DNA of 64,000 nt from Iris pallida (lineage: Eukaryota; Streptophyta; Magnoliopsida; Asparagales; Iridaceae), in NCBI GenBank assembly GCA_029216955.1, contig JANAVB010023996.1, forward strand, positions 13,551,138-13,615,137, read 5' to 3'. The notes under the pieces were generated by a model. That model worked only from the letters and a program-made list of their open reading frames with translations. It had not been told where the DNA came from and did no database searches. Each line of letters opens with the position of its first letter. Position 1 is the stretch's first letter. The translations under genes and the position numbers were made by a program. This document shows positions 1 to 12,589 of this stretch, piece by piece.

Positions 1-52
1 AATAGGCCATTTTTAGAACTCACATACGCCGACGCGCATGGACCTTGAGTCC

Positions 53-215
53 TGATGATGTGCTGAAGCTTTTTCGCCGACGCGTATGTGTTTAAACCCT
101 GATGATGCGCCGAAGCTTCACTGTTGATGCGCGTGGGTTTAGACCTGATGATGCGTCGATGCTTCATTGCTGACGCGTATGGGTTTAGACCCTGATGATG
201 CGCCGAAGCTTCTTT
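53..215. repeat. 47-bp tandem repeat in the accessory-gene intron of element A
   Basis: Units begin with TGATGATG at 53, 100, 146 and 193, a period of 46-47 bp and about 3.4 copies. Each contains GATGATGCGCCGAAGC and a GACGCGTATGGGTTTA-like part. The array lies just upstream of the presumed splice acceptor (AG at 327-328) of the plus-strand accessory gene, so it is probably intronic. In element B the corresponding intron carries a different motif (GCCGCAT). Confidence 0.7.
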
Positions 216-328
216 TCAGATGCACTTGAGCTTTGGTTCGGGGTATGCGCTTCTGATGAGAACGTGGCTCAGATTCTTTTGCTATTTCTAACATATCTGA
301 ATCTTTGCCTTCTTTTGCTGACCACCAG

Positions 329-3300
329 TGTCGATGACCGTCCCGCTCTTGAATGAAGTGCTTCTGGACGCTGCCCTCTGTCAGATGGGAGTAGATTATA
401 ACGAGGAGGTGATAAACCCTGTCCAAGCTGCCATTATGCTGGATCAGCCTCCCGAGAGAATGACTCAAATCTGGGAACAACAGCATGGGTTCCTCCAACG
501 GATGATGGAGCGTGGCATTTTGAAATCTGCCATTTCTGATAATGTGACTTACTCCTGAGTTCCTATTTGGGGACCGCCTTACTTCTACTGAAGCAAAGGT
601 GTTAAAGATCAAGAAGATTGGTTCTTTACAGCAAGAGGGGTACACATGACTGTTAAGCAACTTGAGCGTCAATGGCCTTTGACGCTTTCTGTCGCCTTGC
701 TTCCAAGAGGAGGATGTCTTGGGAGTTAACCCCGTCTCAGGGGGGAGCGGTGGCAGGCACCATCAGGATCGACACTACCTCCAATTAGAGGGATACTTTG
801 GCCGCCGTGCGGGCTGGGCCTTCTTTCACCTGGCGGACTCTACGTCCTGGGAGCATTTACAGTGACGTCCCTACCAACACATTTGCTTTTGGCACTTCGA
901 CTTTTGTAAATCGTATGCTGTTGTTGAAGCGGTCATACACGAAAGGTGAATTTCGGGTAGAGGGTTGGTGTCACTATGTTTCCAAGTGGGACAAGCTGAC
1001 ACTCTGGGTTCTGACGCAGTTTCGAATCGAACTCCGAGAGATTGGTTGACTGCCGCGATCGTGCTACCCAGGCAGGCGTCGACATCAATAGGCATATGTT
1101 CCTCGCGCTCCTGGAGATGTTTAACACCCAGACCGAGACTTTTTTCACTCCGGTGGGGGACCTGGGACTCGTACTTCATGAAATGTACGAGGTGTCAAGG
1201 CTCCCTTGGGGATCAGAACCTTACGAGGAATACTTTCCGACCAATGAGGAGTTCCAAGTCCTGGGGGACAAAGCAGAGGAGATGATGGCCATCTTCAAGG
1301 AAGTGGTGAGTCATCATTATATGCAGAAGAGGGATAAGGGCGGGTCACAACCTCATGTGATTGCTTGAAGAGATTACGTCTTTGAGCAAGACAAGGAGAA
1401 TCCCTCTCGGTTTACAACTCCGCCAGCGCTTTCCAGTACCGCGGTGCTCTCTGAAATGAGCAGGCTAAGTGAGAATAGTCCCCGGGAAAACGAGGACCGG
1501 CAGTCGTACGAACGCTCCTATAGCTGTTTCTGGCACCTTACTCATCGATGTCGTCCAAAGCAGTGTTGGCTGCGTATCTGATGATTTGGCTCCGGGATTA
1601 TGTCTTTTCAGGCGGGTCAGGCTCTGTGGAGAGGGTGACCCGGAACCTAATCCTGCCAGCTGTGAAGTTGGTTTTTGGCCATCGCCTGGCTCTATTCCCC
1701 GCAATGGTGTGTAACCTGCTGCGAGGTTTACGAGAATTTGTGGGAAATGTGGTTCATAAGCGAGGTAGGAATGACAACTTTTCTCGTACCGAACTGCCGT
1801 TTCATTATTGATGGGGTAGTTAATTTTACACCATCCCAATGTGATGAGCCCGAGCTCGGAAGAAGACCACAGGACCGGAGACGCATTTCTCTGCTGTTTC
1901 CACCAAGGAGCTGGTTGCATACTGGTGTTCCTGTTTGCAGAAAAGTTTTATCCCACCTTCAGGGGTGGGAGATACCAAAGTTGGCCCCGTCCTTTTAGGT
2001 TTTGAGGCCAACAAAGACTTAACGAATTCGGGTGAAGATGCCACCACTCTGCTTCCATGGGGATTCTGCTGGTTGCAAAGCATCCGACCGTCCCATCTGG
2101 TGTATCGGAATAGAAACCAGTGTTACCTGGAGCCATATTTGTCGAACCGTTTTGCATGAAAATTCGGCTATGCTCAGTTGATGTTAGAGAACCCCAGTAT
2201 TAACCTGGAGTATACTGAAAGTTTGCTGGACGGTGCACGAGCTTGGCATTACTACAATGCTGGATGCACCGGAGCTCGCTTTACGCTGCCAGTTCAGAAT
2301 CTGCGACCGCCGATTCTTTTCTCGGCCGCCAAATTTTACTGTGCCATGAACACCGTACCCCCTGAATATGATCGGAGACCAGTTTCATTGCCGGCACTCA
2401 GTTAGAGGCGGTTGGGAACCTGTTGGCGAAGGCTCGGTCGTACCGCCCGCCTGAGGGGTTATCGAGGTACCCCTGCCGTATCCACGGGGGTCAGGCAGAG
2501 CTCCCGGCCGATCCGAAGAGACGTTGATACAGAGGCTGGCTCTTCTGCGCCGAAGAGATAGAAGAAGGCATTATCACCGACAGTGTCAACAGATTCAGCT
2601 CCTGTGGAGGTAAGGATCCCCACATAGTCTGGTTAGTTCCACCATTTTTGTGACATATGCTTTCTTTTTGTAGGAGCCGCTAAAAAGGAGACCCCGAACT
2701 CCAAAATTGGGTGCTAGCAGACCAAAGGAGGTGGCGGGCTCATCTGAAGAGCACATTCCTCCGATTGTGATGTCTTCCGTGGAGGAGAATCCAGACGATG
2801 TCATTCCTGCAGAGATTTTAGTATCTCCAGATTATGTTGAAAGGGAAGCTGGGGTTGAAGCAGTTCCCGGGAGGGTGCAAGCCGCCGTGGGGCCTTTGGC
2901 ATTGAGGACCTAGCAGATACGGGGCTTCCAGATGAGGAAGTGGAGTGGAGTTCATCGTCTTCAGATGACATTCCTCCAGAGATGAGTGAGCCTGTTGCGG
3001 GAGCAACAGACATGATTGAAACAGAGAAGAGGGCTGATTCCCTTCCTTGTCAATGAGGGGAGGTCGGCTGCAGCGTTGCCGAGCCCTACCCCAGAGTCAG
3101 CAACGAAGCTGAGGTGGCTGCCGACCGGGAGGTAGCGACAGATTCCATCCCCGCAGAGGGATTCGATGATGAAAATGAGATTCGTCCGCCGAGCCTGACT
3201 CCAGGGGAGCCGAGTCAGGAAATAAGTGCCGATCTCGCTGCTTTGCAGAGGGGGAGGGTCCCGTACGGCATGCTGATAGTGTGTTGGAGACGGGGGAGGT

Positions 3301-4292
3301 AGCCCCTGACGTCGGTGGTCCCTCCGAGCTTGGGAAGGGTAAGGGTTTGCTGGAACCCTCTGTTGCTCCTTCTACTTGGGGTACGATATCAACGCCCCTC
3401 TCGGCTCCTTTCGCTCTTTTGGCTCCTCGGGCCAGTGGCGAAGTTCAAGCCCTCGTTGAGGGAGAGTCCATTGATGCCGAGTTTTCAGTCTCGCAGATTG
3501 AAGCTAGCGAGTCTTCTTTCGGTCCGCCGTCTAGAGCAGCTCCTCCAACTCCTTATGACACCGCAAGTGCTGGCGGATGCGGATGAGTACATGAAGTTTA
3601 TCATTGAGGCGGTGTACAAGATGCTGCAGAGGGGCGTATCGACAGTGATGAATGCCAACGGGAGTTTTGCGATGGCAAAAACCATGGTGCTCCCTCAGAT
3701 TGGTCTGATACGTTCCCACCAGGGCCGTGACCATATGGTCGAGATTCTGGAGGCATCGGTGGCCGAGCTCGACCAGCTACTTTCCGAGTTTTAGTGTATC
3801 CAGCGAAATGATCTCTCCGTCCTGATAGAAGCAGAAAAGAGAAGTTGATGTTGAAACTGAGTCATCTTATCAGGCTACCGTGGCTGTCTAGGAACGCGAG
3901 GTGGCCGAAGCTGAGGCTGCGGTAGAGAGGCTATCTCAATCCACGCAGGAGAAGGTGGAGTTACGAGCTGCGTTAGACGCTAGGATAGTGGAGGTTAATG
4001 CCAAGATTCGTCTCCTTGAAGACCAGCGGGCCCAACTCTTGTTAGATGCTAAGCGAGTCCAGCCGAATATGTAGCATCTAAGGAGGAGGAAGTAGCTTTC
4101 ACCCGCCAGGCTCTTTCCCTGGCCCAGCAGCGACAACAGTTGGACAAAAAGTATGAGGATGGCACTTCCCCTGAGGCCATAGAAATGATGCGTCAAGAGG
4201 CCGAACGCCGAGCTCTGGCGACTGCAGAGACTCGGGCGGAAGACTTGAAGCGTCGGATCGAAGAGCGTTCAGCCAATCCCGGTGATGCTTAG
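329..4292 (+). pseudogene. Antisense accessory gene of element A (plant-mobile-domain-like, degenerate)
   Basis: The gene runs opposite to gag-pol of element A. Fragments in order match the accessory gene of element B: an N-terminal block (329-558), a block with FTPVGDLGLVLHEMYEVSRLPWG and TNEEF motifs (1,042-1,368), a block with WLRDYVFSGGSGSVERV and LPAVKLVFG (1,575-1,811), a block with IRPSHLVYRNRN and LEPYL (2,080-2,159), a tail with LLDGARAWHYYN (2,166-2,405), an acidic linker (2,700-3,560) and a Glu/Arg/Gln-rich coiled coil (about 3,580-4,290) ending at TAG 4,290-4,292. The GE...LPWG pattern resembles the plant mobile domain (PF10536-like); this is my recognition, not a search result. 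The coding start is probably an upstream exon off the window, because a pyrimidine-rich stretch and CCAG precede 329. Several stops and frameshifts make it a pseudogene. Confidence 0.65.
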
Positions 4293-4368
4293 GGATTGTA
4301 GCCTCTCCCTTTTTTTTGTTATTTTGTGTAATTTGCAACTCCTGCTGGGATGTAATCCATTATTTTTA

Positions 4369-4381
4369 AATAAAGAATAAA
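4369..4381 (+). terminator. Tandem AATAAA poly(A) signals of the accessory gene
   Basis: AATAAA occurs at 4,369-4,374 and again at 4,376-4,381, about 80 bases past the accessory-gene stop on the same strand. This suggests the antisense gene had its own 3' end independent of the LTRs. Confidence 0.5.
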
Positions 4382-4500
4382 GAGTTTTGTGGTGTGTTCA
4401 TTCTTGCTGTCATGAACTTGATGATTTGTGTGGACCTATTATCTTTTGCGCACCTTGGTTTTTAGGTACAGATAATAAGTTTGAGAGAACCAACATATTT

Positions 4501-4795
4501 GCTCAGAGGTAATGTGGATGTGGTAAATATGGGGTTCAAATGTCGAAATCTTCCTACTCAGAGGTGTTATGGACGTGGTAGGAGTGACTCTGGGGAGATA
4601 CGCGGAACTGCTCAGAGGTAATATGGACATGGAAGTTCTGCGATCAATGTACGACAACGCAGGGGTTGTGTGTACGGATTGTTTATTCAGAGGTGATGTG
4701 GACGTGGTAAACATAATAAGCAACATAATCCTATATGGTGTCAGATTATGTTTTACAGGGCATAGAAGAGCAACTCAGAGGTAATATGGACGTGG
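4501..4795 (+). repeat. Five copies of a 22-bp motif between converging genes (element A)
   Basis: Copies of CTCAGAGGTAATRTGGACRT, allowing small changes, start near 4,501, 4,556, 4,610, 4,685 and 4,773. They lie between the accessory-gene poly(A) signals and the stop of the minus-strand pol (4,942). The same motif, in the same orientation relative to the element, occurs six times at the equivalent place in element B, so it is conserved although the surrounding sequence is not. Confidence 0.75.
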
Positions 4796-4941
4796 TTGTT
4801 CTTCTACTGAGGATAGAACGCCACGGAACAGCTGGGTTCCGGAAGCGTAAGATTTTGTGGAAGGGAGGTGTACGTGAGCCCTGATGATTGGGTACACAGA
4901 CTCCTTGTTAGGTGGAGATAGAAGTACATGTCAGAAGGATG

Positions 4942-6084
4942 TCAAGAGTAGTACTTCTTTAGGAACTTGTCGTTGATGGGCATCATGAACAAGTCCCTAT
5001 TGGGTTTGGCGAGGCGGTAAGCACCGTTTGAGTATACCGTCTCTATGATGAAAGGTCGCTCCCACTTGGGTTCGAACTTTCTTGGTGTCTTGTGAGTCAA
5101 CACCATCGAACCTCCTGACTGCCAGAACCAGGTCGCCTACTTGGAAAGTCGTCTGCTTGACCTTCTTGTTGAAAGCCTGTGATATACGGGCTTGATAGAG
5201 TTTAATGCGTTGTTGAGCTAGGAGACATTTTTGTCAAGTGTCTCCAATTCTCGCAGACGACGACGTTGATTGTCTTTTTTTGTGAGTTGGTTTGTGATCG
5301 CTACACGGAGTGAGGGTATCTGGATCTCGAGAGGCAGTACCGCTTCGCTCCCGTAGACCAAGGAGAATGGTGTGTTGCCCGTCGGGGTTCGTACCGTTGT
5401 ATGGTAGGCCCAAAGGCATTTGCCGAGCTTTTCATCCCAGTCGCGTTTGTTAGATCACACGACCTTTTTGAGTAGCTTGACGATAGTCTTGTTAAACGCC
5501 TCGGCCAATCCGTTAGCTACCGGATTATAGGCGGTCGATGCCACATTCTGAATGTGATTCTTGTCACAGAATCTGCTGAAAACATGGCTGATGAATTATG
5601 GACCGTTAACGTGGATAATCCTTTGAGGTACCCCGAAACGGTAGATGACATGGTGCTTGATGAAGCTGATCACCCTAGAGCTCTTTACTTCCGTCAGCGG
5701 AACTGCTTCTGCCCATTTGGAGAAGTAGTCGGAGATGGCTAGGATGAAGCGGTGTCCCCTCGAAGAAGGAGGGGTGATAGGTCGTACAATGTCCATGCCC
5801 CAAGCTTCGAAGGGCCAAGAGGCGACCGTAGGATGTAGTGGTTCCGACGGTGTATGGATGAAGTCGGCATGAAGCTGACAAGTATGGCACTTCTTAGCAT
5901 AGTCGACAGTGTCAGCTACCATGGTTGGCCAGTAGTAACCCATACATCGCAGTCGATCCTGCAACTTAGGCCCAAGTTGATGAGCCCCGCAAGTTCCATC
6001 ATGAGCTTCTCGAAGGGCTTTGGTTGCTTCTTCGTTGGACAAGCATCGAAGGAGAAGTCCATCATAGGAGCGTCGGTACAACAT
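4942..6084 (-). pseudogene. Integrase of element A
   Basis: The C-terminal third of pol. An HHCC-like zinc-binding region (AHDGTCGAHQ ... CHTCQLHAD) precedes the catalytic core, where the first Asp is in WGMDIV. The second Asp, normally in a DNGP motif, is replaced by Val (IIHVNGP), followed by a stop near 5,596. The catalytic Glu lies in GLAEAFNKT further on. The reading ends at TGA 4,942-4,944 after a FLKKYYS tail equivalent to FLKKYYV in element B. Stops between 5,596 and 4,942 and the lost catalytic Asp indicate an inactive gene. Confidence 0.8.
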
Positions 6085-6239
6085 TTTAGTAGCTATATCG
6101 TAATAGAATCGAAGGGAACGCCTCCTGACTGAGACGACTTCTTTCGGGTCTTCTGGAAGAATTTCGTAGACAGCAAAGTCGATAAACGGGAACCTTCAAT
6201 CTCGGACATTAATACCAGCACTTGTTGACATAGCATGGG

Positions 6240-6923
6240 CTATTTGTGAGCATAGGTTATTTTAGGACAGACCAAGTCTCGACCAACTACCGTGTAGTGT
6301 TGAGTCCCGAGGGGTGCTGCCAATGAGGCTGCGAGGCCAGCCAGAGCGTCAGCCTCTAGGTTTTGTAACCGGGGTATGTGTTCTATGAAGAACTTGGTGA
6401 AGGTTAAAATAATGTTCAATACAACTTCATGGTAAGGAATCAGATCTTCATGGCGAACTTCGTATTGCCCTCTGATCTGGTTAACGACGAGTTTTGAGTC
6501 GCCGTAGGCTTCCAGGTGATCCACCTCTAGCTGTTGCGCCAGCTGGAGTCCCCATGATGAGAGCGTTGTACTCGACAACATTGTTGGACCACGGCTTCGA
6601 AAGGAGTAAGCACGCTGGATGACCAGCTGATCGGGGGAGAAGACTACCCCCACTCCAGCGATGATTTAGCCTTTGGGGCCTGTTCTTGAAGCGCCATCGA
6701 AAAATACCTGCCAGAAGGAGCTTTCTTCGATGACGTTTGATTCTTGGACCTCATCCGGGATGTCTTCATAGAGTCTGGAGGACTCTGGGATGGGGTATAC
6801 GGCTAAAAAGTCGGCCAGAGCTTGACCCTTGACGGCTTTTTGTGGAACGAACACCATGTTGTATGGCGTCAACAGGATCACCCATCTAGCTAGTCGGGAG
6901 TTCAATGATCCTGGCTTCGTCAT
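6240..6923 (-). pseudogene. Second (archaeal-type) RNase H domain of element A
   Basis: Motifs FFDGASRTGPKG, DSKLVVNQI and EADALAGL are those of the additional RNase H found in Tat/Ogre elements, where it cleaves RNA in the RNA/DNA hybrid during reverse transcription. It follows the standard gypsy RNase H in the same strand, separated by a connector (ALADFLA). Stops near 6,666 and a frame break near 6,650 split it. Confidence 0.78.
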
Positions 6924-6965
6924 GGGAACCCTGAGTGGATTGACTCGGGAGATGACATGAATTCT

Positions 6966-7320
6966 CTATCCTGAGACATAATGGCGAGTCTTTTGGATGG
7001 CAAGCACCAAAGCCAAACACTCTTTTTCGACGGGGTTGTACTGGTGTTCGGCCCCAATCAGTGTCCTACTGAGGTAGTAGATAGCTTGCTCGTAGCCCGC
7101 ATCGTTGTTCTGAGCCAACAAAGCGCCGAGAGAGTGATCCATGGCACGGACATAGAGGAGAAATGGTTTGCCTGAGACGGGTGCCACCAGGACTGGCGGG
7201 CTCGTCAGGTAGGCTTTGATATCATCGAAAGCCTTCTGGCATTCTTCTGTCCAGACATAGGAGACTTCCTTGTTCATGAGCTGAGTGAATGGTTGGCATT
7301 TTCCAGAAAGGTTTGCTATA
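6966..7320 (-). pseudogene. Standard gypsy-type RNase H domain of element A
   Basis: The block contains ECQKAFDDIKAYL, LLYVRAMDHSLGALLAQ, AIYYLSRTL and NPVEKECLALVLAI, the conserved order of the Ty3/gypsy RT-connection and RNase H. It lies directly downstream of the RT fragment and upstream of the second RNase H. The first catalytic Asp position reads R in YVRAMDHS, as in the matching domain of element B. In Tat elements this domain is often degenerate because the second RNase H takes over; that last point is family knowledge. Confidence 0.78.
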
Positions 7321-7329
7321 AACCTTCGG

Positions 7330-8040
7330 ATGTATGCCAGACGCCCCTACAGGCCTCGAAGTTCTCGAAGGTTCTTCGGAAGGTCCATGTCAAGGATGGC
7401 TTTGGTCTTCTCGGGATCGACATGAATGCCTTTCGTCGTGATAATGAAGCCCAAAAACTTTCTGCTAGAAACCCCAATGAAGGATTTAGCGGGGTTTCTT
7501 GAGTTGATGCGCTCGCATAAGGTCGAAGACTGTCTTCAGGTCTTGTAGGTGATCACCCTTGAGACGACTCTTGACTGCGATGTCATCGACGTAGCACTCA
7601 ACTGTCTTACGAAGATGTTGATGGAAGATGGTACTCATAGCTCGTTGGTATGTAGCACCAGCGTTCCTCAAGCCAAAGGGCATCACCGTGTAGCAAAAAA
7701 ACCCCTTTAGGGTCCTGAATGACATGTGTTTTGCGTCATCGGGGAACATCTTGATCTGATTGTAGCCCGAATACCCGTCGATGAAAGACATGCATTCGAA
7801 GCCACTTGTATTGTCGATCATTACATTGGTGATCGGAAGCAGAATTCGTCTTTCGGGCAAGCAACATTGAGATCTCTGAAGTCGATGCAGACCCGCATCT
7901 TCCCATTCTTTTTGATAACAGGGACGATATTGGACACCCAATTCGGATTTTGCTCTTTACGGATGAACCCGCTGCTCAGGAGTTTGTCCATCTCCTGATC
8001 GATAGCGTTCATGATGTCCGGATGGAAGCGTCGTTGTTGT
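7330..8040 (-). pseudogene. Reverse transcriptase of element A
   Basis: RT motifs in order are SGFIRKEQNPNWVSNIV, VCIDFRDLN, CPKDEF, MSFIDGYSGYNQI, YTVMPFGLRNAGATYQR and the catalytic YVDDIAVKS. The polymerase copies the element RNA into DNA. A frame break between CPKDEF and LPITNV (about 7,830-7,860) and a stop near 7,486 disrupt it. The catalytic Asp pair is intact. Confidence 0.85.
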
Positions 8041-9356
8041 GCTTTACAGGCTTAGCATCAGGCAAGATGTTAAGTCTGTGCATTACGATCTGGGGATCAA
8101 GTCCTGGCATATCTTCGTAGCTCCAGGCGAAGACGTCGATATATTCTTTGGCCAATTGGACCAAAAACTCCGATCTGGTCCTTTAGACTCTTGTTGATGA
8201 AGATGGGTTTGGAAGGAGATCAATCCCCAAGGTCAACTTGTTCGACCTCGTCTTCGATAGGGGTTCGCGCAGTTCAAAGCGAGACTCCCACTGCGCTCCT
8301 AGGCGTTGAGCCCAAGGTTATTCCTCGAAGAATTCTGGTGTTTGATCTTCGCCTTAATCTTCTTGAGATTGGGCAGATGCCATGTTGACTGATAGCACCT
8401 TCTTGAAGACTGAGCCGATACTGGTATCGGAATCCTAGGTTGATGCTTCGGACGAATGAAAATGTTCTAGTTCTTCTGCCTCCGAACTCTCTGGAGTTGC
8501 CGGTGGCGTGACATAGCCCACCCCCCGTCGAGTTCGATGATAGTAGTCCTGCGGCTTTTCTTTAGGTGTTGGAAGCCGGAGAGGGAGACGTCGACCCTTG
8601 CCGTAGTTCAGGCCTTTGTTGCTTTTTAGATCGTAACCTATCTTTTGGATGGGGTACTTTGCCTTGTCCGTGTACCGATAGACTTGTATTCTGTCGGTAT
8701 CTGGTTCTTGCTCATGTGCAGGAGGTCTTGATGACGCTCGACTTTGCTGAAGATGATGGATTCTTCGTCTCGATTCCGCGGTAGGACTACAAAACAGATC
8801 CCTTGGGATGGGACTACTCGATTTACATGATTGACGGTCGTTATTTGTGTTTACAACGACCGTAGAGCGTTATCTAATGTATACATGGCATTCCAATGGA
8901 AGACTAGAATAATTAAAAGACACTCTATTATTGATAAAACACAAGATTTTGTCCCGCGGGATTACATTGTCCAGAGAGGGTGCATCTACATCAGCATATA
9001 TGTATTCTCCTAGCTCTTCATCTGTGAGTACTGGGGTTGGTTCGGGAGAGTCCACCGCAGCTTTGACCTTGGGGTCCGAGAGGGCTATGTGGGCCTTCTC
9101 CGGCAGCTTGGACGAGATGGATGATTGCGGAGGCTTGCCTTTAAGACGCACCTTCAGAGGTGCCTCAACTGCGCCTTCAGTGATTGGTGCCTTCCCCTAT
9201 AGTTTTGCCACAAGGGGAGCCGATGTTTGAGGCGACTTTCCCTTACAGCCGTATCTTCAAGGGAGCTTCAGTAGGTGTTCTACCTAGAGCAGTTGGTGCT
9301 TTTCCAGGTAGCTTGATGGTCATGGGAGGTAGCATCTGAGGCGGTTTCCCTTTGAG
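8041..9356 (-). pseudogene. Pol linker between protease and RT of element A
   Basis: A poorly conserved region. The piece at 8,870-9,151 (DEELGEYIYADVDAPSLDNVIPRDKILCFINNRVSFNY) matches the linker of element B at about 45,820-45,960 (VAVHTDVPSTDDVIPLEKIYYFINKG). The rest is interrupted by stops. Proline-rich and basic segments recur (LKGKPP, KLPEKAH). It has no enzymatic motif that I recognise. Confidence 0.55.
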
Positions 9357-9972
9357 TCAAATTTTCAAAGGAGTATCGGGAATCTCTGGCTCCACGTCCG
9401 GCTCTGCTGTTGTTTCTTTTTCATTGTCAGCATCATTGGCTTCCCCTTCGTCGGGTGACTTGTACAGGGTCGAATCAGTGAAGTAGGCTTCGACCCCCTT
9501 GAAACGGTCAATGTCCGCGAACTCTGTCCGGATGATGTCGTTGGTGGACACGTACTTTATACATTGGTGTAGTGTAGATGGCACCACCATGTACTCATGC
9601 AGCTACGGATGACCCAGTAGGAGGTTGTAGTTGACGTCAGCGTCCACGACATAGCAAGTCACCTCGGTTCGGAGGTTATCGATATGACACTTTAGCCGTA
9701 TTTTGTCCAGCGGCTCGCTTTTGCTAGCATTGAAGCCGCTGATTGTAGTGTTGGAAGGCGCCAGACGGTACATTGGGATCCCCAGTGTTGAGAGTAGCGT
9801 CTTCGGGATGATGCTGAGGGAAGACCCTGGATCGATCTGAATCCGCTTCCTTGACGGAACTGACATACCCTGTATAATACAGTGGCCTATTTTGTCGGTT
9901 GTGCTTGAGCAGCATGTCTTGTTGGGTGAAAGTTATGTTAGAAATAACTTCATCCGCACAATGGCAGTGCAC
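9357..9972 (-). pseudogene. Aspartic protease region of element A
   Basis: The retropepsin-type motif reads IQIDPGSSLSIIP, with the catalytic Asp-x-Gly, followed by ISGF and by YNLLLGHP, the second hallmark of gypsy proteases. The upstream part (NITFTQQDMLLKHNRQNRPLYYTGYV) is the usual lead-in but lies in another frame, so a frameshift separates it. A stop follows LLLGHP. It would have processed the Gag-Pol polyprotein. Confidence 0.75.
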
Positions 9973-11713
9973 ACATGTGGTCGGGGTATCCTCAGGCTGC
10001 TTGACCTGACTGATGAAGGATTCAGCATCCTTCAGGGCTTCACAGAGAGCTTCACGAGTGTCCTTGGAAAGACAAGAAGCTCAAACAGGGATAGACGGGC
10101 AGGAGTACTGGCAAGTTGGCCAGTATGTCGAGTTGTGGGGCTTGGCTAGCCCTGAAGCATTCTCCTTTCGCAAAGGCTTATCGAAATGGGCCTCTACATG
10201 CTTCTATTTATTGCTACTGAGGCCTGGATGGGCCCTCTCCTAGGCAGCAGGACGATGCAAGGAGGCACCACCTCGACGCCAGCTTCGTCGGTTTGGTGTT
10301 CTGATGTGAACGCGTCTGTACAGAAGTGCTTCTTCCGCAGAGGAAGAGACCATGCGCAAGACTTGTCTTCTTGCCCTTGTTTTGGAGGCAGAGCGTACCT
10401 CCGGTTGAGTAACCTCGGAGACGATCGGTATGAACCCATAACCTCCCCCGAGATGTGGTGAGTGGATGAGTCCACTCATGTTGTCACGAATAGGTAGTAG
10501 GTTCACCACCTCCATTGTCGCCTTTGGGATGGGGACGATGCCATCTTGTGTTGTGGTTGGCAACAAGGTGCCAATTGTAGTGACACCAGGTTGGGCCGAT
10601 ACCGTTTTCCTCCTCGTAGTCGACGGAGATAACATCCGCATTGCTCATGCCTAATGTAGTTCTTGAGGATGTAGCATCCTTAGTTGATGTTCGACAAAGC
10701 GATGGTAGTGACAGTACCTCGGGTTTCCACTTTCCCAACCTCATCGGGACGCTTCGGGTCCGGCAACTTGATCTTGTCACCCTGCTTCATATCTCGAAGA
10801 GTTGCAGGTGTCTTCATCGTTGAAAGAATAAACCTCCTTTGGCCTTGGTACAATGGAGGCTTCTGAGTTGGGTGTTGATGCACCTTTGGAGGCATTGACA
10901 GTCAACGCCTGCTTCCCCTTCGCCTCTCGTCCAAGGTTGTTGGCTGCAGGCCATTTTTCTTTATCCTTAAAGGCAGGAAAACTGACTCCCAGAAGACGAG
11001 CATTAGACGCCTTCTTTTCTGCTGCTTCGGCCTTGATGATCAATGAACTCCAGTCGGAAGGAGTGAGTTGAGCCAGAGTTTGATTGCAGGCATCATGTTC
11101 ATGCAGGAGGAGATGCATGTTCTGGCATATCCGGGGGCAGTCTGAATAGGCTTGTCGGAACCGTTCGATGATACTCGAACTGTTTCCTTCTCCTTCTGAT
11201 GTATTTCTATAAGGGACGCCATTGTCATATCCTTCCCTCCATCGTAGAACGATCGAGGAAGACGTATCAAGTCGTCAAAGGAAGATATGGAGTTGTCGGG
11301 GAGACTGCAATACCAGTCTAAGCCACTCCTTTTAGTGCCCCGACAAATATGCTGGTGAGTAGTGCGTCTTCCTTTGGGATGATATCCTGTTTGAGACTGG
11401 AATACGTCAGATAACGGCATGGAGAGTCCTTTCCATCATATGGCATCAAAGTTTACGATTTATATTTGGGAGGATAAACCACTTTGTTCCATTCGAGGGG
11501 GTATGGTTGGGGATCCCCATCTTCTGGCGCTCCTCCTGTTTATTTTTCGACTCGAAGCGCTCTCGTAAGTCCATGATCATCTCCATCACGTCTTTTATGG
11601 AGCTGGAAGTCGGAGATGGTGGTACAGCCTGGAGTTGAGCATTTGACGGCTCCGACGTCCGAGGTGCCTCGCGGCGATCTGTATCCAAGGATACCCGTTG
11701 AAGGAGTACACTT
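9973..11713 (-). pseudogene. gag, C-terminal part, of element A
   Basis: This continues the capsid gene cut by the CACTA insertion at 11,714. Recognisable pieces are DVMEMIMDLRERFESK (near 11,560), GLDWYCSLPDNSISSFDDL and FYDGGKDMTMASL (11,200-11,330), matching FDWYRNLPNNCIYSFASF and FYEVGQDITMSTL in the gag of element B. A Lys/Ala-rich stretch (SLIIKAEAAEKKASNARLLG) and the segment with SKDTREALCEALKDAE (about 10,030-10,080) also have counterparts in B. Frameshifts and stops are frequent. Confidence 0.72.
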
Positions 11714-11730
11714 CACTACCAAAATAACCA
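11711..11730. repeat. CACTA left terminal inverted repeat with CTT target duplication
   Basis: CTT at 11,711-11,713 is followed by CACTACCAAAATAACC. It matches the reverse complement of the right end (CACTACTAAAATACCCC) with few mismatches. Confidence 0.92.
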
Positions 11731-11734
11731 ACTT

Positions 11735-12570
11735 TAGCGACGGCCACATCCGTCGCGAATCCGTCGGTAACATAAATTACCGACGGCATAGCGACGGATA
11801 TTGATGAAAATGGCCGTCGGGAAATACGTCGTCGCTAAAATTTGTCCGTCACTAAGCCGTCGGACAAATGATTAACCGACGGACTAGCGACTGATTACCG
11901 ACGGTTGCCTTTCAACGGATTAGCGACTTAGCGACTTGTTCCCGTCGGTTTACATGCCATATAATATTAAAATATCCGTCGCTAAGCCGTCGTAAATAGG
12001 TCGGTAAAAGCGTATCAGAGAGGTTCCTGATACGCAAAATCAGTCGCTATTCCGTCGCCATTCCGTCGTTAACCTCGACGTTATAGCGACGGATTAGCGA
12101 CGGGTAGGGCGTCGGCCTGGTTCTGGAAAGCTTCCATAATTCCAGAACCATGTCGACGGATAATGGGTCGCTAAGCCGTCGCTAGTCCGTCGTCATCCTC
12201 GACAGATTAGCGACGTATTAGCGACCCATTATCCGTCGCTAAGTCTCTGGAAACCTACCATATTTCCAGAACCATGTCGACGGATTTGCCGTCGCTAGGT
12301 AGTCGATATTCCGTCGCTAATATTAATCGTACCCAGTTAGCGACGGAAGTTCCGTCGCTAGTTGGTCGCTAGATCGTCGCTACCTGCAAATTTATTTCAA
12401 CCAGTTAGCGACGGATTGTCCGTCGCTCGTCGTCCTCGGTAACTGCAAATATTTATATAACCCAGTTAGCGACGGATTTTCCGTCGCTAGTTAATCGCTC
12501 ATCGGTCGCTAAAAGATATATCCGTCGCTAATTAGTCGCTAGTCCGTCGCTAAATGCAACATTAATTAAA
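11735..12570. repeat. CACTA subterminal repeats, left (3') end
   Basis: The motif TAGCGACGG or its complement CCGTCGCTA recurs about every 20-30 bases in both orientations, often as close inverted pairs. In En/Spm such subterminal repeats bind the TNPA protein; that role here is by analogy. The array at this end is longer than the one at 20,700-21,035. Confidence 0.88.
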
Positions 12571-12589
12571 AAAATTACAGAAACATTCT